From: Hygrophila difformis | Taxonomy: Eukaryota; Streptophyta; Magnoliopsida; Lamiales; Acanthaceae | Assembly: GCA_030278955.1 (NCBI GenBank) | Contig: JAOANR010000014.1 | Location: forward strand, 21,454,068 to 21,518,067 | Direction of reading: 5' to 3' | DNA length: 64,000 bases | Shown here: one piece after another, positions 10,982 to 22,765 of the stretch | Layout of the letters: the number at the start of each line of letters is the position of its first letter | Numbering within the stretch: the first letter of the stretch is position 1 | The notes under the pieces: model-generated | Seen by the model: only the letters and a program-made list of their open reading frames with translations | Told to the model about the DNA's origin: nothing | Database searches by the model: none | Program-made: the position numbers and the translations under genes

Positions 10982-13969
10982 ATGCAAAGGAGGAAGCAGA
11001 CGCCAGCCGAAATCCTATATAACGCAGAAATAGAAAAGACAGCTCGACGTCTTAGGGCGGAGACTAAACAGAGACGGGAACGGGAAAGACAGGCACTACT
11101 TTCACCAAGCACCAGTAGCGACATTTCTGATATGGCCAACCCTGACCTTCCCCCAATCATTCCACCCAATCCACCACTTCACAACATCGAGGAAGACCCC
11201 GAGGATGCTGATAATGATGATTTGGATGATCCCCCTCCTCAGATCATACAAGGAGGCGGGAACCCACCAAACATTGAACAGCAACACTTCGAGGCACCTT
11301 CTCCCAACCCGAACCCCCAAAACCCACCAAATAACCAAAACCACCAAAACTTCCAAAACCAGCAAAATCAGCAGTACCAGAATCCCCATCAGAATCCCCC
11401 AAATCCTAATGACTTCAATGATCCGAGGAACTACTATATGCATCAGAACTACTACCCACAGCAGTATCAAGGAGGAGTTGAGAACAATCAACAAGCAGCA
11501 GCCGCTGATTACATGCAGCCAATCTTGGAACCATATTTGAACATTCCTGGACAAGCTCCATTCTTGGCCAGGAATTTCGAATTAAAGCCGGCCCTCATCA
11601 ATCTTGTTCAGAGCAACCAGTTCGCAGGGGCAAGTCATGAAGATCCCCATGATCATCTGCAGACTTTCCTAGAATTGTGTGATACTATCAAGAACCAGAA
11701 TGTATCTGCTAACACCATTCGATTAAGACTGTTTCCTTTCTCTTTGACTAGCGGAGCACGAACATGGTACAAATCACTGCCCGTGAATCAGAAGTCTACA
11801 TGGGAGGACGTGATCAGAAATTTCCTGACAAAGTACTTCCCGAAATCCAAGGTGGACGAATGCCGCTCTAAGATTGCGGAATTCAAGATGAAGCCAGACG
11901 AGTCCCTGTATGATGCAAAGGAACGGTTCTTCAACTTGCTCAGGAAATGCCCCCAGCATGGTTTCCATGATTGGGAGAAATTGAGAAAGTTTTATAGCGG
12001 TTTGACCCCAGCATGGAAGAACATGCTTGATGCTGCCGGTGGTCAACACCTGCTATACATTCCCATGGATCAAGCTTGGGCCAAGATTGAAGCAATGAGT
12101 GTAAACAGATCTGTTCTTACTGATGATGTTAATTCCCCTCCTCCTCGTGGTTTATGTGCTGTAGGTACAACAGAGAGATCAGATATTAAAAAGCTGCAAG
12201 AGCAGGTGGCAGCATTGTCTGTTAATCAGGGAGCTGGGAGCTCCACTCAAGGGCAGCAAACAGATGTAATTTGTGGACTGTGTCAAGATGCTCACGCAAC
12301 TGACACATGCGAACAGATTACAGCTGAAAGCTGTAACTTTGCAGGGGCTTTCCCAAACAGGCACCCAAACTTGTCATACTCAAATAACAATGCCCTTAAT
12401 TCCCACCTCTTGAACAAGCCACAACAGCAGCAATTCAATCCTCAGCAGAACCAAGGATTCAATCAGAACAGGGGACAGAACTTTCAGAACCCAGGTTTCC
12501 AACCTCAGATCCAACAGAGGCCTCCTCAAAATTTCCAACAGCCTACCCAGAACTTCCAAAATTTTCAGCCCAAAAACTTCCAGCCTCGATTCATCCCGAA
12601 CCAAGGCCAATGGAACCAAAACCAGAATCAGAATCAAAATCAAAAGCCCCCTTCAAGGCTGGAGAATTTGATGACTGATTTTATCACTAGCCAGAAGGAG
12701 ATTAACACTCAGCTGCAGGCTTCCATCAGAAATGTGGAGACCCAAGTTACTCAAATGGCTAATGAAATGCAGAAAAGGGATAAAGAAACGTTGCCAAGCA
12801 CTGCGGAAAAGAACCCGCAATGTAAAGCAATAACCTTGAAATCTGGGAAGACACTGGCTGGACCTAAAGGAGCGGATGCTGGAAACATTCATGAGGAAGA
12901 TGATGATCCTGTTGACAATGCTGATGAGGAAGCAATGGATGAACAAAAGGAAGCCGAACAGCAGACTGACGCTGGAAAAAGAACGGCAGAAACAGAAAAC
13001 GGTAATGGTGAAGGTACAACCTCTAATCAACCGCCACCAAAACATGATAACAAAAACAAGTTCATGCCTAGGGTTCCTTACCCGGCTAGACTTAAAAATA
13101 AGCAACAAGATCTGAAGTTTGAAAAATTTCTGAAAAGACTGCGGGAAGTTGAGATTACCATTCCTTTGATAGAAATGATCTCTGAAATGTCAGTCTATGC
13201 TAAGTTCTTGAAAGAAATGATTTCAGGAAAGAGACAGGTTGAGCAGGAAGAATTGGTGGTACTCAACAGCACTTGCAGTGCTATCATTCAGAAGAAGCTG
13301 CCGGAAAAGAAAGAGGATCCCGGATGCTATACATTGCCGATTCGGATTGGCCAGAACAATGCCGGAAAAGGACTGTGTGACCTCGGTTCCAGCATTAACG
13401 TTATGCCATTAACCATGGTTAAACGTCTTAAGCTTGGAATAATTGAACCAGTTAAGATGAGGCTCCAGCTCGCAGATAGGTCAATTACAAAGCCAATCGG
13501 GATCTTGAAAGATGTGATAATCAAAGTAGGCAGTACTCCGTTCCCAGTAGATTTCATCATTCTGGACATCGAGGAGGACTCCGACATGCCTCTCATCTTA
13601 GGCAGGCCGTTCTTGGCCACAGGCGGAGCACTAATTGATGCTAAATCCGGAAGGGTGACACTCCGCGTTGATGGGGATGAAGTCATTTTCGACATGGAGC
13701 AACTGCGGAAATTTCCGAACGACAGTTCTTGTTTTTCTTTTGATGATGTAATAGTTAGGAAAGAGCTAGACTCTGGAAACAATGATGAAATGATGCTGTA
13801 TGGACCTTCAAAGCAGGTACTGAAGCCTGCTGTGCTGAGCCAAAGGAACAGTGCAGCGCCGTCCAATTTGAGGATCCCGAGTCCGGGGACCTTGAAGTAT
13901 ATGACGGTGCTGATTTCACTGCGCAAGGAAATGATGGCACCGAAGAGGAAGAAGAGGATCCTGTACTGA
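10982..13969 (+). CDS. A1 gag-protease polyprotein
   Basis: 995 codons. The Gag part has a basic N-terminus, an Asn/Gln/Pro-rich stretch (about residues 80-175), an Athila capsid domain (about 195-400, starting [12 protein letters not shown]), a CX2CX3HX4C zinc knuckle (about 430-442) and a second Gln/Asn-rich stretch (about 475-560). It would form the virus-like particle and bind the genomic RNA. The aspartic protease follows, with [11 protein letters not shown] near residue 800 and [11 protein letters not shown] near 870. The last ~45 residues are out of frame: after about 13840 the conserved acidic linker continues in the pol frame. Comparison with A2 suggests a one-base deletion here rather than a natural gag-pol frameshift. 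Confidence 0.9.
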   Translation: MQRRKQTPAEILYNAEIEKTARRLRAETKQRRERERQALLSPSTSSDISDMANPDLPPIIPPNPPLHNIEEDPEDADNDDLDDPPPQIIQGGGNPPNIEQQHFEAPSPNPNPQNPPNNQNHQNFQNQQNQQYQNPHQNPPNPNDFNDPRNYYMHQNYYPQQYQGGVENNQQAAAADYMQPILEPYLNIPGQAPFLARNFELKPALINLVQSNQFAGASHEDPHDHLQTFLELCDTIKNQNVSANTIRLRLFPFSLTSGARTWYKSLPVNQKSTWEDVIRNFLTKYFPKSKVDECRSKIAEFKMKPDESLYDAKERFFNLLRKCPQHGFHDWEKLRKFYSGLTPAWKNMLDAAGGQHLLYIPMDQAWAKIEAMSVNRSVLTDDVNSPPPRGLCAVGTTERSDIKKLQEQVAALSVNQGAGSSTQGQQTDVICGLCQDAHATDTCEQITAESCNFAGAFPNRHPNLSYSNNNALNSHLLNKPQQQQFNPQQNQGFNQNRGQNFQNPGFQPQIQQRPPQNFQQPTQNFQNFQPKNFQPRFIPNQGQWNQNQNQNQNQKPPSRLENLMTDFITSQKEINTQLQASIRNVETQVTQMANEMQKRDKETLPSTAEKNPQCKAITLKSGKTLAGPKGADAGNIHEEDDDPVDNADEEAMDEQKEAEQQTDAGKRTAETENGNGEGTTSNQPPPKHDNKNKFMPRVPYPARLKNKQQDLKFEKFLKRLREVEITIPLIEMISEMSVYAKFLKEMISGKRQVEQEELVVLNSTCSAIIQKKLPEKKEDPGCYTLPIRIGQNNAGKGLCDLGSSINVMPLTMVKRLKLGIIEPVKMRLQLADRSITKPIGILKDVIIKVGSTPFPVDFIILDIEEDSDMPLILGRPFLATGGALIDAKSGRVTLRVDGDEVIFDMEQLRKFPNDSSCFSFDDVIVRKELDSGNNDEMMLYGPSKQVLKPAVLSQRNSAAPSNLRIPSPGTLKYMTVLISLRKEMMAPKRKKRILY

Positions 13970-16785
13970 TGCAGGGTCCCGAAGGTAAATCTGATCTCCC
14001 ACTACCCAATTCTCGCAAATTACTCCCTTCCGTTGAATGCCCACCAGAGCTTGAACTTAAAACATTATCCGATCATCTCAAGTACGCGTTTCTCGCAGAA
14101 CATAAAAAATTACCTGTTATTGTTTCGGCTAAGCTCTCCCAAGAGCAAGAAAATGCTCTGGTGGTCGTTCTTAAGAAACATGTACATGCAATAGGTTGGA
14201 CCATTTCTGATATAAAAGGAATAAGCCCTTCTATTTGCATGCACAGGATTATAATGGAAGAAGAGTATAAACCCTCCCGTCAGCCTCAGAGGCGTTTGAA
14301 CCCCCTCATGCAAGAAGTGGTAAGAAAGGAGGTTATCAAGCTCTTAGATGCTGGTATAATCTATCCTATATCTGACAGCAAATGGGTCAGCCCAGTGCAG
14401 GTCGTGCCAAAACGAGGAGGGATGTGCATAACCAAGAATGAGCAAGGAGAAGAGGTCGCAACCAGGCCAGTGACCGGATGGAGAGTTCGCATCGACTACC
14501 GGAAGCTGAATGAGGCCACCCGCAAGGACCATTTTCCATTGCCTTTTATTGATCAAATGCTTGAGAGGTTGGCAGGGAGAGAATTTTATTGCTTTTTGGA
14601 TGGCTATTCTGGGTATAATCAGATTGTTATTTCAAGCGAAGACCATGAAAAAACAACTTTTACTTGCCCTTATGGCACTTTTGCCTACAGGCGCATGCCA
14701 TTTGGTCTTTGCAATGCACCTGCTACTTTTCAACGATGCATGATGTCTATATTCTCTGAATTTATCGAAAAATGCATTGAGGTCTTCATGGATGACTTCT
14801 CTGTATATGGAGATACGTTTGATGAGTGTTTGACTAATCTTGCTAAGATTTTAAAAAGGTGTGAGGACACTAACTTGGTTTTAAACTGGGAAAAGTGCCA
14901 TTTTATGGTCACTGAGGGCATAGTGTTAGGTCATCGCATTTCTCGTGCAGGCATCGAAGTTGATCCAGCCAAAGTTTCCATCATTTCCAATCTCCCTCTC
15001 CCTAACTCGATCAAATCAGTTAGGAGCTTCTTAGGGCATGCCGGTTTTTACCGGAGATTCATTAAGGATTTCTCTAAAATTGCCAAGCCGCTCACTAATC
15101 TGCTTTGTAAAGAAAATCCCTTCTTAATAAATGAAGCGTGTGTCCAAGCCTTTGACACGCTCAAGAAGATGTTGGTTTCTGCACTGATAGTGCAACCACC
15201 CGATTGGTCAATACCTTTCGAGGTAATGTGCGATGCTAGTGGTCTCGCCGTAGGCGCAGTCCTTGGACAACATAAGGATGGGAGACACTGCGTAATTCAT
15301 TACGCAAGTCATGCCCTGAATGAAGCCCAAATTAACTACACCACAACGGAGAAAGAGATGTATGTTGTAATCTTCGTGTCTGATAAATTCAGACAGTATC
15401 TTATAGGTACGAAGACCATAGTGTACACCGATCACACTGCATTGAGATACTTGTTTAGCAAACAAGACGCCAAACCTCGATTAATCAGGTGGGTACTTCT
15501 GTTGCAAGAATTCGACATCATAATAAAAGATAGGCGAGGTCGAGATAATGGTGCTGCTGACCACTTATCTCGATTAGATAATGATAAAAAGGAAAAAGCC
15601 GTCAATGAAGAGTTCCCGGACGAACAGTTGTTTGCATTGCATCTGCATAATCAAGCTTGTCCATGGTTTTCCGACTTCGCTAACTTCTTGGCATGCGGAA
15701 TAACCCCACAGTTTTCGAACTATCATCAGAAGAATAAGTTCAAACGAGATGTATTAAGTTACTTCTGGGAAGAACCTTATCTCTTCAAACACTGCGCCGA
15801 TTCAATAATCAGGCGATGTGTGACCGAGCATGAAGCCTATCAAATTGTCAGAAAATGCCATGAATCAGAATATGGAGGTCACCATAGTCCCGCTCGAACG
15901 GCCCACAAGGTCCTCGAATGTGGATTTTATTGGCCTCACATCTATGAGGATTGCAGGACATTTGTGAAAGGTTGCGACAAGTGCCAAAGATTAGGAAACC
16001 TCTCCAAGAGGGATGAGATGTCTCAAAAGGGAATCCTCACACTTGAGATTTTCGATGTATGGGGCATTGACTTCATGGGACCGTTCCCACCATCTGGTGG
16101 AAACTACTATATCTTGTTAGCTGTCGATTACGTGTCCAAATGGGTTGAGGCTGTCGCATTACCGACCAATGATGGTAGCCAAGTCATCAAGTTCCTCAAG
16201 AACAACATTTTTAGTAGATTTGGCATACCTAGGGTGGTGATATCTGATGGAGGAACACACTTTATTAATAAAGCTTTCGAAACTTTAATGAGTAAAAATA
16301 GAATCCTCCATAAGATAGGCACGCCTTACCATCCCCAGACTAGTGGTCAAGTCGAAGTATCCAATCGCGAAATCAAACACATACTCGAAGCCACTGTCGG
16401 GATAACCCGTAAGGATTGGGCACGTAAGCTCAATGACGCTCTATGGGCATACCGCACAGCTTATAAGACTCCCATTGGGATGTCCCCTTACAGACTTATC
16501 TTCGGAAAAGCCTGTCATTTGCCTGTAGAGTTAGAGCATAAAGCTTACTGGGCCACTAAAACGCTTAACTTTGATCCGAAAGTCGCTCAGAGCAAACGCA
16601 AGTTGGACCTCAATGAAATTGAGGAAATACGAGCATTAGCTTATGAAAGCTCTCGAATTTATAAGGAGCGGACCCAGAAGTTGCACGATCGCAGGATTAA
16701 GCCTAAGCATTTCTATGTTGGTCAAAATGTATTATTGTTCAATTCTAGGTTGAAGCTGTTCCCGGGAAAGCTTAAATCCAGATGA
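13969..16785 (+). CDS. A1 pol: reverse transcriptase, RNase H, integrase
   Basis: 938 codons; the ATG at 13969 is only the first in this frame, and the true protein probably continues from gag-pro. RT has the FMDD motif at about 273-276. RNase H spans about 420-520 ([15 protein letters not shown]). Integrase has the HHCC zinc region at about 630-675 and DDE residues near 701, 760 and 797. It would copy the RNA to DNA and insert it. A TGG-to-TGA change at 16783-16785 stops the ORF within the integrase C-terminal region. Another 54 codons stay open in frame to TAA at 16948-16950 and match A2. No chromodomain is present, as expected for Athila. Confidence 0.9.
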   Translation: MQGPEGKSDLPLPNSRKLLPSVECPPELELKTLSDHLKYAFLAEHKKLPVIVSAKLSQEQENALVVVLKKHVHAIGWTISDIKGISPSICMHRIIMEEEYKPSRQPQRRLNPLMQEVVRKEVIKLLDAGIIYPISDSKWVSPVQVVPKRGGMCITKNEQGEEVATRPVTGWRVRIDYRKLNEATRKDHFPLPFIDQMLERLAGREFYCFLDGYSGYNQIVISSEDHEKTTFTCPYGTFAYRRMPFGLCNAPATFQRCMMSIFSEFIEKCIEVFMDDFSVYGDTFDECLTNLAKILKRCEDTNLVLNWEKCHFMVTEGIVLGHRISRAGIEVDPAKVSIISNLPLPNSIKSVRSFLGHAGFYRRFIKDFSKIAKPLTNLLCKENPFLINEACVQAFDTLKKMLVSALIVQPPDWSIPFEVMCDASGLAVGAVLGQHKDGRHCVIHYASHALNEAQINYTTTEKEMYVVIFVSDKFRQYLIGTKTIVYTDHTALRYLFSKQDAKPRLIRWVLLLQEFDIIIKDRRGRDNGAADHLSRLDNDKKEKAVNEEFPDEQLFALHLHNQACPWFSDFANFLACGITPQFSNYHQKNKFKRDVLSYFWEEPYLFKHCADSIIRRCVTEHEAYQIVRKCHESEYGGHHSPARTAHKVLECGFYWPHIYEDCRTFVKGCDKCQRLGNLSKRDEMSQKGILTLEIFDVWGIDFMGPFPPSGGNYYILLAVDYVSKWVEAVALPTNDGSQVIKFLKNNIFSRFGIPRVVISDGGTHFINKAFETLMSKNRILHKIGTPYHPQTSGQVEVSNREIKHILEATVGITRKDWARKLNDALWAYRTAYKTPIGMSPYRLIFGKACHLPVELEHKAYWATKTLNFDPKVAQSKRKLDLNEIEEIRALAYESSRIYKERTQKLHDRRIKPKHFYVGQNVLLFNSRLKLFPGKLKSR

Positions 16786-17030
16786 GAAGGACCACATGAA
16801 GTGCTAGAAGTGTTTGAAAATGGAGCCGTCAGGATCCGAACTGACAAGGGCAACATAGTGGTGAATGGACATAGATTAAAGGAGTACCTCGGACATTTCG
16901 ATCCAGAGAAAGAAAGCCAAGCAGTGGCAGACCCAGCTTACACCCAATAAGAAACAGCAAAAAAAAATATATTTTTTTTTCTTATGGTATACTATTCTCA
17001 TAACAGGAGAGTACCCAAAAATCAATTAAA

Positions 17031-17067
17031 CATTTAGAGTACTAAGACTCTAAATGTGAGGATGTTG
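17031..17067 (+). repeat. Hairpin plus polypurine-like 17-mer after pol (copy 1)
   Basis: CATTTAGAGT and ACTCTAAATG form a 10-bp stem at 17031-17056. The right arm runs into TAAATGTGAGGATGTTG (17051-17067), the 17-mer that also spans the start of the right LTR at 21349-21365. The bases after it (TGATATTTGAAGAAAA) weakly resemble the LTR start (TGATAATGGCAAGAAA). Confidence 0.75.
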
Positions 17068-17394
17068 ATATTTGAAGAAAATCTAATGCGTTGTATTTAT
17101 CTGTCTTGCAGAAAGTTCGGAACCATCAAAAAGAGGAACAGTAAAGTAACACGGAAAACCAGGTTCTTGGTTGGATTATTTCCATGAATTTAAGAAAATA
17201 TTTCCGGAAATTGAAGCAATTTAAATCCGGAATAATTTTTGCAAATAAATGGAATTAACCTAACCTAATTTATGCTAGTGGATCTTTCTTTAATTTCAGC
17301 CCAGTGCGTTTTTGAATTTATTTGGACTGAACTTATTCAGGCCCAAATCAAATAAAATGAACTCAAGCCCAACACCACATTCGGGCCCAGTTCA

Positions 17395-17740
17395 CGAAAA
17401 ATTTGAAAATTCAAAATTCGTGTCGCGGAACCAACCACTGTGTCGCGAAACAATGCTCCGCGACCAGGCCTGGTCCCGCGACACAGTCGCACTTATTACC
17501 CTTTCGATGTCGCGGAACATCTGTCGCGGTCCATGGGTCCGCGACTGACTCTCCATTCCGCGACACCATTCCCCGTTGACTTTTCCCTGCCAGAACTCGG
17601 TCGCGAAACTCCTGTCGCAGACCATGGCTCCGCGACCGGACTCATACTCCGCGACTCGTGTAATGTCGCTATGCCCTGGTCGAGGAACCCTGTTTCGCAA
17701 CACAGTCTGGTTCCGCGACCAGTGTTTTTAGTATTTATAC
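17395..17740 (+). promoter_or_regulatory. A1 F-box promoter: CG-rich palindrome array and TATA box
   Basis: From about 17420 to 17720 there are about a dozen short units of GTCGCGGAAC and its complement GTTCCGCGAC in mixed order, forming imperfect dyads such as that around 17530 (GTCGCGGTCC ... GGTCCGCGAC type). A TATA-like TATTTATA (17732-17739) follows, then a C/T-rich leader up to the F-box ATG at 17896. The LTRs of A1 carry the same kind of unit upstream of their own TATA box. Function is inferred from layout only. Confidence 0.6.
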
Positions 17741-17895
17741 CCCCCCTTCCTCACCTCATTTTCCCTCATTTCCCTGCACTCACGTCAGTTTCATCCAACC
17801 TCCATCTTTTCACCTTCTCTTGCTCCCTCTTCTCTCTACCGAACGAACACCACCGTGTTCTTCGCACTCAATCACTCCTTTTTCAAGGGGAAACT

Positions 17896-19695
17896 ATGGA
17901 CCGATTCTACAGGATCCTTCCAAATCTGGGACCTCTACCCAGGCCTGAACCATGGAGGGCAGGGTAAAACCCAATCGTTCCTGTTCATGGCCTCCATCGA
18001 AATCCTTGATCTCTCTTTCCCACTTTTTGATAGAAAATGGCACAATGGGGGTTGTGTTCACTTTTAATTTTTTCTATTTTAGGTTGTGACTGTTCTCGGT
18101 TTTGAGTGGTGTTTTTAAAACCCTTTTGAAACCCTCATGAACCTGTGTGAGAGCCTGTTTTGAAACTGTTAAGAGGTTCAAGATTTTTTTTTTAGTTTGA
18201 AACTGGAGAAGATGAACTAATGAACCTTAGGGTGTTGTTATGAACACCATGATGTTGTTAGTTTGTTTGATCTTGAAGTCTTGGCATGAAGCATTCAGTA
18301 AGAAAGAATCCTTTTGGCATATCTGCTTTCGCTGTCTCAAGATCTTTTGGAATAAGTGTCTGCTTATTTTTGGAAACATGGTACAAGCAACCAATGGGAG
18401 CTTACCATTTTTTTTCAAAAGGGAAGTAACCTTTTGCAAAAAGACAAAAAGAGTGAATAGATTTAATATTTGACTTGTGTTCTTTTTGTTCCCAATAGAA
18501 CTGTAGTGTGAGTAAATAGCAGCATTTTCGTCACCCAACTGCTATCCTTTTCAAAAATTCAAAATGGGACCACTCACATCCCACTTTCCTTAAATAAAAC
18601 AAGTCAACCCTTTAAAATTAAAAAAATAGTGTTTGCAAATTCTTGGGGACGTTTCAACTGTCCAATACAGTCCAAACAAACCGGGAATAGCAAATCCATT
18701 GCGCCACGCCTCCACTGCATATTCCAAAATTCGAGCATTTCATCTCCATCCGTCCATCTCATTCCATTTTTCAACAAGTTTCTCGAACTTGTTTAATAAT
18801 ATTGAAAAATCAAACTTTTGGGCCCGATGGCCCATTAAAAATATATAGGGGCCCAATGACCCCTATCTTTTCACAAAAATCTATTTTACCCATGCTTTAA
18901 ATTAAAAATTCAAGTCAGAAACTTAATAATCTCACATTTAGAGCAAAACTCTAAATGTGAGGATGTTGGTTTCTAAACTTGAATAATTTCCGAGAAATTA
19001 TAAAAATTGGATTCATCCCTACTTATCTTTTCAGGGGAAATCTTCCAATCCCAGACCCAGTGCCCGGAGGAACCCATCTGCTGGACCTTCCAGAGGAGCT
19101 CCTAGGTGAAATCCTCTCCCGAATAGGAGAGGATGAGATCAGGGAAGTGTTCACTGCACAAGAAACATGCCGGAAGCTTAAAAACGCAGGGAACCTCGCC
19201 ATCGTTTACAAGCGATGCGAGTTGGATGCGGCTAGGGTGAGGCAGTGGCAGGGGAGGATACGGCAGCACAAAGAAAGATTTCTGAACACGTGCACTGAGG
19301 CTGGAAACTTCAACCTCCGAATTGTTCCAGCACTCCAAGCATTCACAGAAGGGGATGAAGAGCAAGCCTGCGAATGGCTACGGCCAGGCATCGAAGATAA
19401 TCATAAAGCGTCAATCTTCACCCGTGGACTGATGCTCATGAGCAAGCTAGATGAAGGCCAGGTCAATCAGGGGATCGCAATGATAGAAAGAATGGTTACC
19501 GATCGAGAGGTCCTCAACTACACGTCTACCAACACCCTCTCGTGGATGGCAGACAATCATGCCCCCTACTTGTTTGCAGGGCAACCACCCCGAGTCTTCT
19601 GCAGAAGGATGCATGAACCCCTGAGAGACCACAATGGCTGGTGCCTGCGCTGTGATCTGACCAGCTACGTCCACTGGCTCAGATACATGTTCTGA
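17896..19695 (+). CDS. Retroelement-borne F-box protein (At2g35280-like), two exons
   Basis: Exon 1 is 17896-17963 (68 bases) and exon 2 is 19035-19695. The intron 17964-19034 has GT donor and AG acceptor, and joining restores one frame of 242 codons plus stop. Residues 38-78 form an F-box (LLDLPEELLGEILSRIG), which in this class binds SKP1 in SCF ubiquitin ligases. Residues about 110-175 form a helical, Sel1/TPR-like segment, and about 213-239 a Cys/His/Trp-rich tail. This order resembles plant F-box proteins of the At2g35280/At1g67623 type. It sits between pol and the 3' LTR, in sense, where Athila elements often have an env-like ORF. The A2 copy has the same structure with mostly synonymous exon 1 changes, so it belongs to the element family. 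The substrate is unknown. The splice model is inferred from sequence alone. Confidence 0.78.
18931..18968 (+). repeat. Hairpin plus polypurine-like 17-mer in the F-box intron (copy 2)
   Basis: CTCACATTTAGAG, loop CAAAA and the exact complement form a 13-bp stem (18931-18961) running into TAAATGTGAGGATGTTG (18952-18968), 66 bases before F-box exon 2. The same hairpin is kept in A2 (1415-1445). Confidence 0.8.
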
Positions 19696-21363
19696 GAAAA
19701 GGAGGAAGAAGGAATGAATCCTAGTATGCTTTAGCTTTTTTTTTTTAGCCCTAGTATCGTCATCATGTAAGGGATTTCCTCTTTTGTATGCAGGTTCACA
19801 CTAACTGCATAGGAATCCCTTGAAATTAATGTAATTTATTGCTTTCCACAAATGGAACTTCGTTTTGAGGTCCAAACAATCCCTATTCTTGAAAAGATGT
19901 CTGACAGTCCGAGATGAATAAGTGACTTTCAGGCCAAAAATATGCTGTTGACATGCTCCGTATGTCAGCAGTGCCTCTTTACTGCTTTAAATTAGATAAC
20001 CAGCAAAGGTGTGCATAAACCTGCTCTAAATTCACATGTTGAATTTAGGCTTGTGATGAAAATTTTCAAACTTTTAAATTGGGATAATATAATTGAGAAC
20101 ATGCATGAAATGAATTCCTAAGGTTTTGAGCTATAAAAATCTAATGATGCGATCAGCTTATTGGGTAATAAATCTGCATGTTAGAGATTTCAATTGAATA
20201 AATTGTTAGAATTGAGCTCTGATTAAGTTTGAGAATATTGTATGACATGAATCAACCCAACCTTGTGAGATTTGAGCCATGAGTCACTTTTACTCATTTA
20301 TTTTCTTTGATGTGTGAATCTTTTTGATTAAAGAAAACTAGAACTTGCAATTGGGACCGATTCAAGACTATGCCATATTCCCGAAATCGAGCATATGATC
20401 GAGGCACTTAGAAAAACCCAAATATTTGGCCTTCTTTTGAAATCCAAACCCAAAAATATTTTTCCTTTAGGATTAACCAAGTTGAGCCTTTAAAGCCTAA
20501 TTTTTCTTCGAAGCCCTCTATATTATTCCTAGCCTTACAAAAAGACCAAGAAATTCAAACCCAAGTGTGCAAGAATGAATTTTATCAAGGCATTACAATT
20601 TTTGATCATCAACAGAATTTCAATCGGTATTCAAAAATCCGATCAAAAAAAAAGAAAAAAAAAATTGTTGTTGAATTCGATTCAACACAAATAAATTGCG
20701 AATGACAAATCAAATTAGACATAGTCTAATGTCATGCAATAAAGAGAAAAACAAAAGAAAGAAAAATATTGATGATCATAAATTTTTAAATAAATATGCC
20801 AAGTTAAGATAAAATGAATTCTTGCCACTTCAAGCCCAATGATTCCCTTCCTTACCTAATGCTGCAACCGTATGCCCCATTACAACCCTTAAATAAGACC
20901 TCATGATCTCGATTTAAGGAAATGAGCCGGTGGCGAGTTGGTCTGATTGCAAGCTTATGGGATAATTTAATTAAATTTGATTTTGAGTGTTCACTGATTA
21001 AACCCCAATTGAGAGTGAGTGAACTTTCCGATTCTTCTACATGTGAGGCTCTGTTTCATGAATTGTGATATGTTCGTGTCATCCCTTAATTCTCATTTTT
21101 AATCTCTGCATCGTTCAAACATGGTATTCATGAAGGGTTGATAATAATGTTTGATTTGTAGGCCCGATATAGTGAGTAAGTATCATTTCATTAAACACTG
21201 CAATCAAGGGGATTTAATACTTGTAGTTCTTGAATGTCTTATCCCAATCCAAAAAGAATGTGATTTTTGAAGCCACGAAAATGAATTGAATATGCAGAGT
21301 CTGTGTTCTTAGGAACATTGACTCTGACTGCTCGGGGACGATCAGTATTAAATGTGAGGATGT
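19696..21363 (+). other. 3' flank of the F-box gene up to the right LTR
   Basis: About 1.7 kb with no supported ORF. 19696-20375 matches A2 1-680, so it belongs to the element. It is AT-rich, with a T run at 19739 and A runs near 20647. The last bases, TAAATGTGAGGATGT, act as the polypurine-tract-like border of the LTR. Confidence 0.6.
21349..21363 (+). promoter_or_regulatory. Polypurine-tract-like border of the A1 right LTR
   Basis: TAAATGTGAGGATGT immediately precedes the LTR start TGATAATGG. The LTR start is supported by two inverted copies whose outer ends are the exact complement (41016 and 62110). The tract is not a pure purine run, so its use as plus-strand primer is inferred. Confidence 0.55.
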
Positions 21364-21705
21364 TGATAATGGCAAGAAATGACCATTATTTTCAATCCAT
21401 TTCCGTGTTTGAAACGGGCATTTGATCGCATTCCGGTCTTATATTAAATAAGAAAGCAGTTGAATTGGACTGATTTATGCATAATTGTAAAAATATTGAG
21501 CTGGTATGAAAAATGCATAAATATGTAATTTTATTACATATTTATGTTAGAAAAATCCAAAAACATGAGAAAAAGAAAAAGAAAAGAAAAAGGATACAAA
21601 AAGATGGGCAAAAGAATAAACAAGCCCACAAAATACAAAAAGATGGGAAAAGATAGAAAAGCCCACAAAAAGAACAACTTCGGCCCATCTGGCCCGTCCA
21701 GCTCA

Positions 21706-22129
21706 GTCTGGGAACATCCGGTCGAGGAACCCCGGTCGAGGACCATGGTTCCGCGACACATGAGGGATTAGCGACCCAGCGTGCAACGTAAAGAAGAGAC
21801 CAGTCTGGGAACATCCAGTCGAGGAACCCCGGTCGAGGACCATGGTTCCGCGACACGATCAAGGTCCCGCGCCACCAACACCTTGGAGGTCAAGCCACGC
21901 CCCCAGTCGAGGAACCCCGGTCGCGATCCATGCTTTAGCGACACGGACATGGATAGCGACACAGACGCACCAATAGAGGCACAAGACCCAGTCGAGAAGC
22001 CTTGCCACATGCAGCTCTGTCCCGAGACACAAAGGTGATTCCGCGACAAGTTGTGATGTGTGTGATGTCTTGAGACACAGTGGGCCTCAGATCAAGCCCA
22101 TGGGCCTAGGTCTCCACTCCTATAAATAT
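21706..22129 (+). promoter_or_regulatory. A1 LTR promoter: palindrome array and TATA box
   Basis: Units of the type GTCGAGGAACC, GGTCGAGGACC and GGTTCCGCGAC fill 21706-22060. They include a block of about 55 bases repeated in tandem (21706 and again near 21800). TATAAATA follows at 22121. The arrangement, array then TATA, copies that of the internal F-box promoter. Confidence 0.65.
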
Positions 22130-22765
22130 GAGGAAACCCCCATGAGCTCAGGGTTAGAAAATCATTCCCTTGAAGACACAGTTGGAGAATCCCTCTCTAG
22201 TTAGTTCTTAGTTTAGGTTTATTTTCATTTTTTTGTATTATTTAATTTGAGCCATAGTTTAACTTAGTTTAGTTTAAGTTTATGTTATTTTCTGTTTTAG
22301 TAGCATAGGTAGCCATTGTTCACAGTATTATTTCTGTTGTTAAGCTTGATTTAGGTTTTGTATTACCCAAATGATGGGTATTAACAAACCCCATTAATAA
22401 AATGGGAAAATATTCACCAAGTTGTGTCCCAAAACCATGAAATGGGTCTCACAACCCATGGATTTACTGCTTTCCTTTTCAATTTATGGGTCATTTGACC
22501 TTTGGTCCCTCTATTTATGCTTCATGTTCCTATTTTCTTGGATAATGTTTCATGCTTACATGTGATCGACCCTAGATTAGGTTTTGCTTTATTTTAAATT
22601 ATGTTTTGAGTAGATTTAATTCTGTTCCAGCATGTTCTAGGTGATTTAAATTTTTGTTTGGTTATTTTGGGTTAGAACTACTTTTTGATCTGAAATAGGG
22701 TAAGATCACACTGTTTGCATGCTACTGTTCAACTTTGCTTTTACTGACTTGGGTCCTGAACCACC

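Noticed and set aside
13830..13975. Programmed -1 frameshift between gag-pro and pol of A1
   Set aside because: In A2 the same linker stays in one frame apart from a stop codon, and I see no slippery site; a one-base deletion in A1 is simpler.
17392..17703. Antisense ORF over the F-box promoter array
   Set aside because: It follows from the open, CG-rich palindromic units, which give open frames on both strands.
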